In this document: positions 35,142 through 42,430 of the stretch, piece after piece
Numbering within the stretch: the first letter of the stretch is position 1
Layout of the letters: each line of letters begins with the position of its first letter
Assembly: GCA_035695065.1 (NCBI GenBank)
Contig: DASSEW010000022.1
Location: 62,001 to 126,000, forward strand
DNA length: 64,000 nt
DNA from: 66-474 sp035695065
GTDB taxonomy: Bacteria; Pseudomonadota; Gammaproteobacteria; Xanthomonadales; Rhodanobacteraceae
Reading direction: 5' to 3'
Made by a program: the position numbers and the translations under genes
The notes under the pieces: generated by a model
Seen by the model: only the letters and a program-made list of their open reading frames with translations
Told to the model about the DNA's origin: nothing
Databases searched by the model: none

Positions 35142-36241
35142 CACTCTTCTCCCAACTGCGAACGCAGCAAGCGCGCCTTCAGCGCGAAGGCGCCCTTGCG
35201 CACGTAGGTGTCGCCTGGTTTCAGTCCCTGTTTGGTGATCGTCCAGCCGTCGCGGGTGTCACCGGTCACCACCGGCGCCGGTACAAAACTCCCGTTGCCC
35301 TTGGCGAGGAATACGGTCGCCTGGTTCTGAAGCAGCACCACTGCCGCGGTGGGCACGGCGAGTTGCTTCGTGGTGCCGCCCACCGCAAGGCACGCCTCGA
35401 CCAGTTCGCCCGGATGCAATAGATCCTTGCGGTTGTCGACTTCGATCCGCACCGGCACCGTGCGGGTGCGCTCGTTGGTCTGGTGGGAGCGCTGCACCAC
35501 CTTGCCCGAGAGCGAGGTGTCATGTGCGAGCACGCGCACCACGTCTCCGGCCTTGATCCGCTCCGCATCGGCCGGCGCAAGCTGCGCCTCGACCCACACG
35601 GTGTCTTCCTTGACCAAGGTGAACAGCGTGCGGCCCGGCTCGACGCGCTCGCCGACCAGGAACTCGTCGGTGGTCACGCGGCCGTCGGAGGGCGCCAGCA
35701 ATTCGTAACTGCCATCCGCGCGGGCCGAGCCCTTGCGCAGGAGTGCCACGATCTGGCCTTCAGACAACCCGAAGGCGCGCAGCTTGGCGCGCGCCTGATC
35801 ACGCGCGACCTTAGCTTCGTTGTAGCGGCGTGCCGAGACCGCCTGCGGACCGAGTGCGGCGATGCGGCGCCAGTCCTGCTCAGCCACGATCAGCGCGCCT
35901 TGCGTTTCGGCAACCTGTACGCTGGAAAGCACCACCAGCGGCGCTCCGGCTTTCACCACGTCACCCAGCTTGGCCTTGCGCGCCAGCACCTGCGATTCCA
36001 CGCGTGGCGACACCAGCACGGTCGAATAGGCATCGGCTTTCACCTCGCCGGGCGCTTTCAATTCATCGGTAAGCGAGCGCAGGGCAACTTTGTCGAGCAC
36101 GATGCCGGCATCCTTGGTGGCCTTGGCATCCAGCGTCAGCGGATTGGCAGGCGCGGGTTCCTGTGCCAGGACCGGATATGTCAACACCAGCGTGAGTAGC
36201 GCGAACGCGGCCGAACGGACTATCGAAATACGTGAGTTCAT
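35141..36241 (-). CDS. czcB: CzcB-like periplasmic adaptor protein
   Basis: 366 residues from ATG 36241, with signal peptide (LLTLVLTYPVLAQ). Membrane-fusion layout: barrel-sandwich (LKAPGEVKADAYSTVLVSPR ... LLAPSDGRVTTDEFLVGERV), helical hairpin (ALIVAEQDWRRIAALG), beta-barrel and membrane-proximal domain. It lacks the His-rich N-terminus of classical CzcB, and lacks the Met-rich tail of the CusB in this island. Overlaps czcC by four bases. Confidence 0.9.
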   Translation of the reverse strand: MNSRISIVRSAAFALLTLVLTYPVLAQEPAPANPLTLDAKATKDAGIVLDKVALRSLTDELKAPGEVKADAYSTVLVSPRVESQVLARKAKLGDVVKAGAPLVVLSSVQVAETQGALIVAEQDWRRIAALGPQAVSARRYNEAKVARDQARAKLRAFGLSEGQIVALLRKGSARADGSYELLAPSDGRVTTDEFLVGERVEPGRTLFTLVKEDTVWVEAQLAPADAERIKAGDVVRVLAHDTSLSGKVVQRSHQTNERTRTVPVRIEVDNRKDLLHPGELVEACLAVGGTTKQLAVPTAAVVLLQNQATVFLAKGNGSFVPAPVVTGDTRDGWTITKQGLKPGDTYVRKGAFALKARLLRSQLGEE

Positions 36242-37536
36242 CGCGGAATGTCCTGTGTGCGCCCTTCGATCCAGTCGTTGAGACGGCCGGCGGCCGTGAG
36301 GTAGTCGAACCACGCCTGCCAGGCTTGGCTTTTGAGTTCCAGCCCGGACAGCGCGGTATTGAGGCTTTCCTTGAGCTGGACGAGATAATCCGAAGTGCTG
36401 ATTTCGCCCGCACGCCAGAGCTTTTCGAGCAAGGCCGTGCGATCCGCGAAGGCCGCAGCCCGTCCGCTGTGAAAGACGGCGTCTGCCGAACGCAGCGCCG
36501 CGTAACGGGTACGCGCTTCTTGCAACCCCGAACGCAACCGCAACCGTTGTGCCTGCGCGTTCGCCGCGGCGGCGTCCGCATCGGCCCTCGCCGCGTCGAC
36601 CTCGGCGCGGCCGTTGTTGAGCACCGGTAGCGGAATCGAAACCGACAAGCCGATCACGTTGTCGCGCACCCTGCCGACCCGCACTTCGCCACCGGTCAGG
36701 CTGACCGTCGGGTCCGGAATGCGCGCCTTCTGCGCTACGCGCACGCCGGCTTGCGCGCTGGCTTGACGGGCGCGCGCCAGGTTCAATTGAGGTAGTTCGT
36801 CGATCGGCAACGGAACGACGCCATCAGGCTGTGGCGGCAACCCTTCCGGCAACGTCGGCGCGGTGACGGCTGCGGCGCCGGCGATGGCCTGCAACGTCGC
36901 GCGCGCCGCCGCTTCCTTGCCAGTGAGTGCGGCCTGTTGCGCCTGCGCCTCGCCCAGCGCCAACGCGGCGAGATCGCGTTCCGGGCTGCTGATGTCGCCG
37001 AGCTTCAACCGCTGCGCGGCAAGCTCGTCAAAGCGCTGCATCATTTCCACACGGCGCTGGCCAAGTTCCTTCTGGCGCGCCGTCAGCGCCACCTCCGACC
37101 ATGCTTTCAGCCAGCGCGAGGCAACGTCGATGCGTTGCAGCGCGTACGCCGCCTCCCCGGCGCGCAAATCGGCATCGCCTTGGGCTTCGCGCGCACGGCG
37201 TTTCCCGGAGAGATCCAGCGGCAGACTGATGGCGACAGTGCGGCGGTTCACATCCGCGTTCTCGGCATCCGCCGTCAGCGAAGGGTTGTAGACGGGACGG
37301 GCGGCGGCGCGGGCACGCGCGCGCGCCGCTTCAAGCTCCGCGGCGGCGGCTTGTACTTCCGGGCTCTTGTTCCAGATTTCCTGCGCCGCGGCGCGCAGTG
37401 GCACGGGGGCTGCGAGCGTGGGTGGTGCGGCGGACGAAAGTACAGGTGGCGGGGCGAGACTGGTTGGTACAGCCAAGGCTGTCGCGCACCATAGCAGGCA
37501 CGCGGCGCCCCATGGCACCGAACGCAAGACAGACAT
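36238..37536 (-). CDS. czcC: CzcC-like TolC-family outer-membrane factor
   Basis: 432 residues with signal peptide. Two helical OEP repeats: about 65-245 (IWNKSPEVQAAAAELEAARARARAAARPVYNPSLTADAEN region) and 270-425. Forms the outer-membrane exit duct for CzcAB. ATG 37536; 71 bases separate it from the upstream czcI-like gene, a gap containing a weak inverted repeat (CCTGAAAAC near 37546 and GTTTTCAGG near 37604). Confidence 0.9.
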   Translation of the reverse strand: MSVLRSVPWGAACLLWCATALAVPTSLAPPPVLSSAAPPTLAAPVPLRAAAQEIWNKSPEVQAAAAELEAARARARAAARPVYNPSLTADAENADVNRRTVAISLPLDLSGKRRAREAQGDADLRAGEAAYALQRIDVASRWLKAWSEVALTARQKELGQRRVEMMQRFDELAAQRLKLGDISSPERDLAALALGEAQAQQAALTGKEAAARATLQAIAGAAAVTAPTLPEGLPPQPDGVVPLPIDELPQLNLARARQASAQAGVRVAQKARIPDPTVSLTGGEVRVGRVRDNVIGLSVSIPLPVLNNGRAEVDAARADADAAAANAQAQRLRLRSGLQEARTRYAALRSADAVFHSGRAAAFADRTALLEKLWRAGEISTSDYLVQLKESLNTALSGLELKSQAWQAWFDYLTAAGRLNDWIEGRTQDIPR

Positions 37537-37607
37537 GCAGGAATCTCCTGAAAACGGTCACGGCACGACGACCGCACGAGGCAGTCAGTCGCGGTTCGAA
37601 ACGGTTT

Positions 37608-37967
37608 TCAGGCGATCGGTGGGCGCAGCAGCGGACCTGCCCGGGTGGGCGTGAATCCGTAGGCGGGGAGATGGAAAGCGGAAGGCGCTTCGACCGGCAC
37701 GATATGCAGCGACAACTTCACCGGCACCGGCAGGGTTTCGGCGCACGTGCAGTGACAGCCGCCCGTTTCGCCGAGCAGACACGCATTGCCATTTTCATCG
37801 AAGGAAGGATTGGCCACGGATTGCGTGGCAACGATCGTCGCCGCGGAGGCCGTATGCTGATTGGCTGCCGTGTCGTTCAGGCAAACCGTGCCCGCCACCA
37901 GCTTGAACGACAGCACGGTCAAGGCGAGTACCCACAGCCAACGGTGACGGCGCAGGCGATTCAGCAC
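37608..37967 (-). CDS. CzcI/CopL-like small Cys-rich exported protein
   Basis: 119 residues from GTG 37967. N-terminal signal (WLWVLALTVLSFKLVAGTVC), a Cys/His cluster NACLLGETGGCHCTC (about 62-76) and the C-terminus RAGPLLRPPIA. The position ahead of czcCBA matches czcI, a small protein reported to affect Czc regulation. The Cys cluster (GGCxC) and ending are shared with the CopL protein of the copper operon, so both appear to belong to one family used by different metal modules. Confidence 0.75.
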   Translation of the reverse strand: MLNRLRRHRWLWVLALTVLSFKLVAGTVCLNDTAANQHTASAATIVATQSVANPSFDENGNACLLGETGGCHCTCAETLPVPVKLSLHIVPVEAPSAFHLPAYGFTPTRAGPLLRPPIA

Positions 37968-38014
37968 GGTGGCAGGCTCGAAATCATCCGGGCGATGTTA
38001 GGGAGGACGTTGCT

Positions 38015-38028
38015 GTTACACAATCACG
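38015..38028. promoter_or_regulatory. 14-bp shared motif upstream of czcI-like gene
   Basis: GTTACACAATCACG (plus strand; CGTGATTGTGTAAC on the coding strand) begins 48 bases before the czcI-like start codon. An identical copy lies 49 bases before the czcD start. Probable common promoter element or operator for the two minus-strand units. Confidence 0.55.
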
Positions 38029-38103
38029 AAGAGCCGCTTCAAAGTTACGTTGCGCAGGCAGGAAATGACCTGAGATTGGCTTGAAAGTTCATGTAGAGCC
38101 GGT

Positions 38104-39060
38104 TCATACCGCATCGTGCTTGCACCCGGTGACCAGCGCGGCGGTGTCGCGGGCATGATCCATTTGCAAGGTGGCGTGTTCGATGTGATAGCTGTTCCGC
38201 AGCATGACTTCCAGTTCGCGGCGCTTGTCGTGGCAATCGTCCTCCGGACGTACGAAGACATGCGCAGCCAGCGCCGGAAAGCCCGAGGTCACCTCCCAGA
38301 TATGCAGATCGTTGATGCCGGTCACGCCGGGCGTGGCGAGAATCGATGCACGGACCGCAGCGGGATCGAGATTCTTCGGCGAGGCTTCGAGAAAAATACG
38401 CCCTGAATCGCGCACCAGCTCCAAGCCAGCTTTCAGCATGAGTGCCGCGACGACCAAGGCGGCGATCGCATCGGCCCTGTCCCAGCCGGTGAGCCAGATG
38501 ATCGCGCCGGCCACCGCGGTGGCGATGAACGCGTACAGATCGTTGAGGAGGTGCGCGTAGCTGCCCTGGATGTTGAGGCTTTGCCGGTTCGCCTTGCCCA
38601 TGATCCAGACCACGGCCAGATTGATGACGATGCCGGCGACCGCCACCAGCGTCATCAACGAGCCTTGTACCGGCGGTGGCGCGATCAGACGCCGGATCGC
38701 TTCGTACACGAACCAGGCCGCAAGCACCAGCAGGGTGAGACCATTGGCTTGGGCGCTCAGGATTTCCACGCGCTTGAAGCCGAAGGTGTAGCGGCCGCGC
38801 GCGGGCCGCGTGGCCATCCGGATCGCGAACAGCGCCAGCGCGATCGAGCCCACATCGGTCAGCATGTGACCCGCATCGGAAATCAGCGCCAGCGATCTCG
38901 CCATGATGCCGACCAGCACTTCGGCAACCATGAAGGCGAGCAGCAGCGCCAATGCCAGCGTCAACCAGCGTTTGTCGGCGTTGCGACTGACGCCGTGGCT
39001 GTGGCCTTGGTGGCTACTGCCGTTGTGGGCGTGTTCATCGGAATGGTCGTGCGCGTGCAT
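38104..39060 (-). CDS. czcD: CzcD-like cation diffusion facilitator
   Basis: 318 residues from ATG 39060 (an upstream TTG at 39069 is in frame). His-rich N-terminus (HAHDHSDEHAHNGSSHQGHSH), six membrane segments, the zinc-site motifs ISDAGHMLTD in segment 2 and HLLNDLYA in segment 5, and a C-terminal cytoplasmic metallochaperone-like domain (GVTGINDLHIWEVTSG). Exports Zn2+/Cd2+/Co2+ from cytosol to periplasm, feeding the Czc pump. Transcribed divergently from the MerR-type regulator. Confidence 0.93.
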   Translation of the reverse strand: MHAHDHSDEHAHNGSSHQGHSHGVSRNADKRWLTLALALLLAFMVAEVLVGIMARSLALISDAGHMLTDVGSIALALFAIRMATRPARGRYTFGFKRVEILSAQANGLTLLVLAAWFVYEAIRRLIAPPPVQGSLMTLVAVAGIVINLAVVWIMGKANRQSLNIQGSYAHLLNDLYAFIATAVAGAIIWLTGWDRADAIAALVVAALMLKAGLELVRDSGRIFLEASPKNLDPAAVRASILATPGVTGINDLHIWEVTSGFPALAAHVFVRPEDDCHDKRRELEVMLRNSYHIEHATLQMDHARDTAALVTGCKHDAV

Positions 39061-39108
39061 GGTTTTCAAATGTCGGATCGATGTTCGATGCTACGAACGG
39101 CTGCGCGC

Positions 39109-39122
39109 GTTACACAATCACG
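39109..39122. promoter_or_regulatory. 14-bp shared motif upstream of czcD
   Basis: Second copy of GTTACACAATCACG, same orientation and nearly the same distance (49 bases) from its start codon as the copy before the czcI-like gene. Sequences around the two copies are otherwise dissimilar, so the match is unlikely to be a recent duplication. Confidence 0.55.
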
Positions 39123-39150
39123 GCGGCCGCCTGCTCCGATGCCCGCGAGA

Positions 39151-39188
39151 TTCCAACGATTTTGTGCCTGAGCACAAATTCGTTGGAA
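39151..39188. promoter_or_regulatory. Long inverted repeat between czcD and merR
   Basis: Arms of 17 bases with one mismatch (39151-39167 and 39172-39188, starting TTCCAACGA and ending CGTTGGAA) around a 4-base loop CTGA. It lies between the two divergent promoters. No T-tract follows on either strand, so an operator is more likely than a terminator. Confidence 0.5.
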
Positions 39189-39191
39189 TCA

Positions 39192-39220
39192 TTCAAGGGG
39201 TAAGCTTGCTTCCATATTCA
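39192..39220 (+). promoter_or_regulatory. Candidate promoter of merR-type gene
   Basis: TTCAAG (39192-39197), 17-base spacer, TATTCA (39215-39220). The spacer contains an imperfect dyad GGTAAGC-TT-GCTTCC. The predicted start of transcription is only a few bases before the ATG at 39233. Confidence 0.35.
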
Positions 39221-39232
39221 GCACGGGTGTCA

Positions 39233-39655
39233 ATGCTCATGACGTATACGATGGGTGGGCTGGCTACGGCCGTGGGTGTCCATGTCGAAACCATTCGCTA
39301 CTACCAACGGCGCGGATTGTTTGCAGAGCCGTATCGGTCAACAAGTGGCACTCGCCGTTACGAGGAAGCACACGTCCGCCGCTTGCGTTTCATCAAGAAT
39401 GCGCAGGCGCTCAGATTCGATCTCGACGAAGTCGCGGACCTGCTCGCGCTGGAACACGATCAGGACAGTCGAAACGGGGAGCGCGTCGGGGCTCGCAAGC
39501 TTGCGATCGTGCGCCAACACATCACGCATCTGTGCCGCATCGAGCGGGCACTGGCCGCGATCGTCGAGCAGCAGCCTCATGGCAAACAAAGCAAAGCGCG
39601 CTGCCCGCTGATGGAAGCGTTGGCAGCGGCAGATGCAAGCAATTCTGGTCCCTGA
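39233..39655 (+). CDS. MerR-family regulator with altered metal ligands
   Basis: 140 residues from ATG 39233 (or 39239). It follows Tn21 MerR closely in the DNA-binding part (MGGLATAVGVHVETIRYYQRRGL) and dimer helix, and ends KARCPLMEALAAADA like MerR SCPLIASL. Of the three mercury-binding Cys of MerR, only the one in CPLMEAL is kept; the counterparts of Cys82 and Cys117 are replaced, while an extra Cys (THLCRIE) and several His are present. Likely a sensor of Zn, Cd or Co for the neighbouring czcD, by position. Confidence 0.87.
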   Translation: MLMTYTMGGLATAVGVHVETIRYYQRRGLFAEPYRSTSGTRRYEEAHVRRLRFIKNAQALRFDLDEVADLLALEHDQDSRNGERVGARKLAIVRQHITHLCRIERALAAIVEQQPHGKQSKARCPLMEALAAADASNSGP

Positions 39656-39674
39656 CGCGCTGCGACCTCAAGCG

Positions 39675-40733
39675 TCAGACGCGTGCCTCGTACCAACCGC
39701 GACTGCGGTTGACCACGCCAACCAATCCCAGCATGACCGGGACTTCGATCAGCACGCCGACCACGGTCGCCAACGCGGCACCGGAAGTGAAGCCGAACAA
39801 ACTGATCGCGGTCGCCACCGCAAGTTCGAAGAAGTTGCTGGCACCGATCAAGGCCGAAGGACCGGCCACGCAATGCGCTTCGCCCAGCCAGCGGTTGAGG
39901 CCGTAGGCGAGTGCCGCGTTGAACAGCACCTGTAGCGTGATCGGTACCGCAAGCAACGCGATCACCAGTGGCTGACGCAGGATGGCCTCGCCTTGAAATC
40001 CGAACAACAAGACCAGGGTGGCCAGCAACGCAGCCAATGTCCAAGGCTGGGCGTGCTTGAGCGTGGCGTCGAGCACGTTGGCGCCCTGTCGTAACAGATG
40101 CTTGCGTAGTACCTGCGCGATCACCAACGGCACCACGATATAAAGTAGCACCGACAACAGCAGGGTCATCCATGGCACGTGGATCGCGGCAACACCGAGG
40201 AGCAGCGCCACGATCGGCGCAAAGCCGAACACCATGATGGTGTCATTAAGCGCCACCTGGGTCAGGGTGAAGTGCGCTTCGCCGCGCACCAATTGGCTCC
40301 AGACGAACACCATCGCGGTGCACGGCGCCGCCGCCAGCAGGATCAGCCCGGCGATATAACTGTCGAGCTGCGCCGCCGGCAGCCACGCCCCAAACAGGTG
40401 CCGCACGAAGATCCAGCCGAACAAGGCCATCGAAAACGGCTTGATCGCCCAATTGACGAACAAGGTGACACCCATGCCGCGCCAATGCCGTCGCACCGTG
40501 CCGAGCGCGCCGAAATCCACGCGCATCAGCATCGGCACGATCATCACCCAGATCAGCACACCGACGGCGAGATTGATATGCGCGACTTCGAACCCGCCGA
40601 GCGCATGAAACACGCCCGGCACGATTCGTCCCAATGCCACGCCGGCGGCAATGCACAGCACCACCCACAAGCTGAGCCAGCGTTCGAAACCGCCCAGCCG
40701 CGCAGGTGCGGTCTCTTGCAGCGTTGCGCTCAC
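39675..40733 (-). CDS. acr3: Acr3-type arsenite efflux permease
   Basis: 352 residues from GTG 40733. Ten-segment bile/arsenite/riboflavin transporter-fold permease; the conserved functional Cys is in segment 4 (AAAPCTAMVFVWS) and the Glu in segment 9 (GASNFFELAVATA). Exports As(OH)3 using the proton-motive force. Last gene of the arsR-arsI-arsC-acr3 operon, overlapping arsC by four bases (GTGA). Converges with the MerR gene, with 19 bases between stops. Confidence 0.95.
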   Translation of the reverse strand: MSATLQETAPARLGGFERWLSLWVVLCIAAGVALGRIVPGVFHALGGFEVAHINLAVGVLIWVMIVPMLMRVDFGALGTVRRHWRGMGVTLFVNWAIKPFSMALFGWIFVRHLFGAWLPAAQLDSYIAGLILLAAAPCTAMVFVWSQLVRGEAHFTLTQVALNDTIMVFGFAPIVALLLGVAAIHVPWMTLLLSVLLYIVVPLVIAQVLRKHLLRQGANVLDATLKHAQPWTLAALLATLVLLFGFQGEAILRQPLVIALLAVPITLQVLFNAALAYGLNRWLGEAHCVAGPSALIGASNFFELAVATAISLFGFTSGAALATVVGVLIEVPVMLGLVGVVNRSRGWYEARV

Positions 40734-41128
40734 GCCGCCGCCTCCAGTTCCAACAACAGCCGCTGCACGCGGCGTTCGATCTCGTCGCGCACCATGCGGA
40801 ACTCGTCATCCGACAATGCTTTCGGATCCGGCAGCGCCCAGTCCACGTGTCGCGCCGCCGGCAACCATGGACAGGCGTCGCCGCAACCCATCGTCACCAC
40901 CTCGTCGAAGGACTGCCCCTCGAAAGCAGAGAGAGGCTTCGACCCATGCGCGCTCAAATCGTAGCCACGCTCAGCCATGAACGCGGCTGCCCGCGGATTC
41001 ACGCCGCCAGCCGGACGCGAGCCCGCCGAGTACGCCTCGAACCGGCCCACGCCCAGTCGCCTCGCGAAGGCTTCCGCCATCTGGCTACGACAAGCGTTCT
41101 CGACGCAGACGAACAACACTCGCTTCAT
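40730..41128 (-). CDS. arsC: Arsenate reductase, low-molecular-weight phosphatase type
   Basis: 132 residues from ATG 41128. The phosphatase loop CX5R is CVENACR at residues 8-14, then SQMAEAFAR as in thioredoxin- or glutaredoxin-linked ArsC enzymes. Further Cys at MGCGDACPW serve as the resolving pair. Reduces arsenate to arsenite for export by Acr3. Overlaps arsI and acr3 by four bases each. The frame is open upstream to 41296, but the chosen ATG starts directly at the conserved N-terminus MKRVLFVC. Confidence 0.94.
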   Translation of the reverse strand: MKRVLFVCVENACRSQMAEAFARRLGVGRFEAYSAGSRPAGGVNPRAAAFMAERGYDLSAHGSKPLSAFEGQSFDEVVTMGCGDACPWLPAARHVDWALPDPKALSDDEFRMVRDEIERRVQRLLLELEAAA

Positions 41129-41571
41129 GCCGCGCACTTGCCGCCGGTTGGGCCGCAGCACGATGTGGCATGAGAGGCATCCGATGCCTTCGCAGGGGCG
41201 GAATATGTGGTCGCCTCGCCGTGCGTGTGGAAGGTTTCCCAACGCACACCCTGCGGGTCTTCGGCCCAATACTTGTCCGAATGCGCATAGCAGCAAGTCG
41301 TGCCTTGTTCCGCCAGCGCGATCGCATCTGCCGCGGTCAGGCGGTTGCCGATTTCTTCCAGCTCTTGCGGCTCATCGGCCTGCAGGCCGAGGTGATCCAC
41401 GCCGGGCGCGCGATCGCGTTGCGAGATCGCGAAATTCACGCGCGGATCGTCCAGCATCCACTTGGCGTAATCGGGTTTGCGCATACTCGGCTGTGTCCCG
41501 AACAGGGTTGAGTAGAAACCGATGCTGTCTTCAAGGTTGGTGACGTTGATGTGTACGTGGAAGCGTTTCAT
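41125..41571 (-). CDS. arsI: ArsI/CadI-family VOC metalloprotein
   Basis: 148 residues from ATG 41571. Vicinal-oxygen-chelate fold (MKRFHVHINVTNLEDSIGFYSTLFG). The vicinal Cys pair of ArsI (TTCCYAHSDK) and the metal-site Glu in VRWETFHTHGE are present. ArsI enzymes split the carbon-arsenic bond of trivalent organoarsenicals; close relatives (CadI) are cadmium-induced. The CC pair and arsenic operon favour ArsI. C-terminal tail CCGPTGGKC carries three more Cys. ATGA overlaps on both sides. Confidence 0.88.
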   Translation of the reverse strand: MKRFHVHINVTNLEDSIGFYSTLFGTQPSMRKPDYAKWMLDDPRVNFAISQRDRAPGVDHLGLQADEPQELEEIGNRLTAADAIALAEQGTTCCYAHSDKYWAEDPQGVRWETFHTHGEATTYSAPAKASDASHATSCCGPTGGKCAA

Positions 41572-41903
41572 GGATGTTTCCTCCGGGTGGTTGCGCAGGT
41601 TGGCGCACAGGAAGCGGCATCGCTGCCGCAGCAGTTCTCGGTCAGGAAAGCGAGCAGCGCGTTCATGCGCGCATAGTCGGCGCGGCAACGGATGCTGCGT
41701 CCCTCGCGCACATCGCGCACCAGTCCGGCGTTGCGCAGCACGTTGAGGTGGCTGGTCAGGGTGGCGCCCGGCACTTTCAGGCGCGCGCCAATTTCACCCA
41801 CCGCCAAGCCCTCGTCGCCGGCCTGTACCAGCAAGCGGTAAGCGGCGAGACGGCTGTCCTGGGCCAGAGCGCCCAATGCGCGCACGGCTTCTTTCTGTTT
41901 CAT
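41568..41903 (-). CDS. arsR: ArsR-family arsenite-responsive repressor
   Basis: 111 residues from ATG 41903. Winged helix with recognition helix in KVPGATLTSHLNVLRNAGLV. The arsenite site appears to be the C-terminal cluster NCCGSDAASCAPTC, like the Cys95/96/102 type of ArsR known from Acidithiobacillus, rather than the CxCxxC of E. coli ArsR in the DNA-binding helix. First gene of the ars operon; its promoter and operator overlap its start codon. Confidence 0.93.
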   Translation of the reverse strand: MKQKEAVRALGALAQDSRLAAYRLLVQAGDEGLAVGEIGARLKVPGATLTSHLNVLRNAGLVRDVREGRSIRCRADYARMNALLAFLTENCCGSDAASCAPTCATTRRKHP

Positions 41904-41940
41904 AATTCCAAAATTATAGAAACAAAAGAGAGGTTGTCAA
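41902..41940 (-). promoter_or_regulatory. ars promoter and ArsR operator
   Basis: Minus strand: TTGACA (41940-41935), 16-base spacer, consensus TATAAT (41918-41913). The palindrome ATAATT-4 nt-AATTAT (41902-41917) covers the -10 box and reaches the arsR ATG, a position in which a bound repressor would block polymerase. Transcription would start within a few bases of the ATG. Confidence 0.8.
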
Positions 41941-42430
41941 GCCTGCAATCGGTCATGTGGGGTAGTTTTGCCTCTAGCTACAGCAGCGGCATTCCGCCTG
42001 CACCGGCGGCAGGGTATGTCGCCCCAAGAACAGAACATGCAACAGTCGCGGGGTTTTGGCTTCAGCAACGTGCCGCAGGCCGGTCAGTCCCAGAAGAACT
42101 GGCACGCATCGATCGGCATGCGTAGGGCATCGCTGAGGTTGAACTCGATAACGAGCCGATCGACTTTGTCATCGGGTCGAGATGCTTCAACTCAGCGGCC
42201 ATCGTGACTGGCTACATCGCTTCACTGGAAGTGCGCCCGTGTCACGGCTGCTTGACCGCTTCGCAGTTCGCCGCAACGATTGCCGTCCCGGCGGGAAGGC
42301 AGTTGAATTGATTTGGGAATACAAAAATGACCTTGTACCCATGGTTGTACCCACGACGCGATGTAATCGTAAAAATACTTATGTGTCAAGTCGTTACAGA
42401 TAGGATTCGTAAACAGGTGCAGAACATCGA
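41941..42430. other. Gene-poor right end of the island, before gmk
   Basis: 490 bases without a supportable gene; short open frames on both strands are not protein-like. TTGTACCCA occurs twice in close tandem (42333-42341 and 42345-42353), followed by an AT-rich run to about 42410. These features resemble integrase arm-site regions at the ends of integrated elements. No tRNA gene is visible. The island/core junction is probably here. Confidence 0.45.

Noticed and set aside
39151..39188. Rho-independent terminator
   Set aside because: Strong stem but no T-tract on either strand, and it lies between divergent genes.
41941..42430. tRNA gene as attachment site at the island end
   Set aside because: No cloverleaf with acceptor and T arms could be found on either strand.
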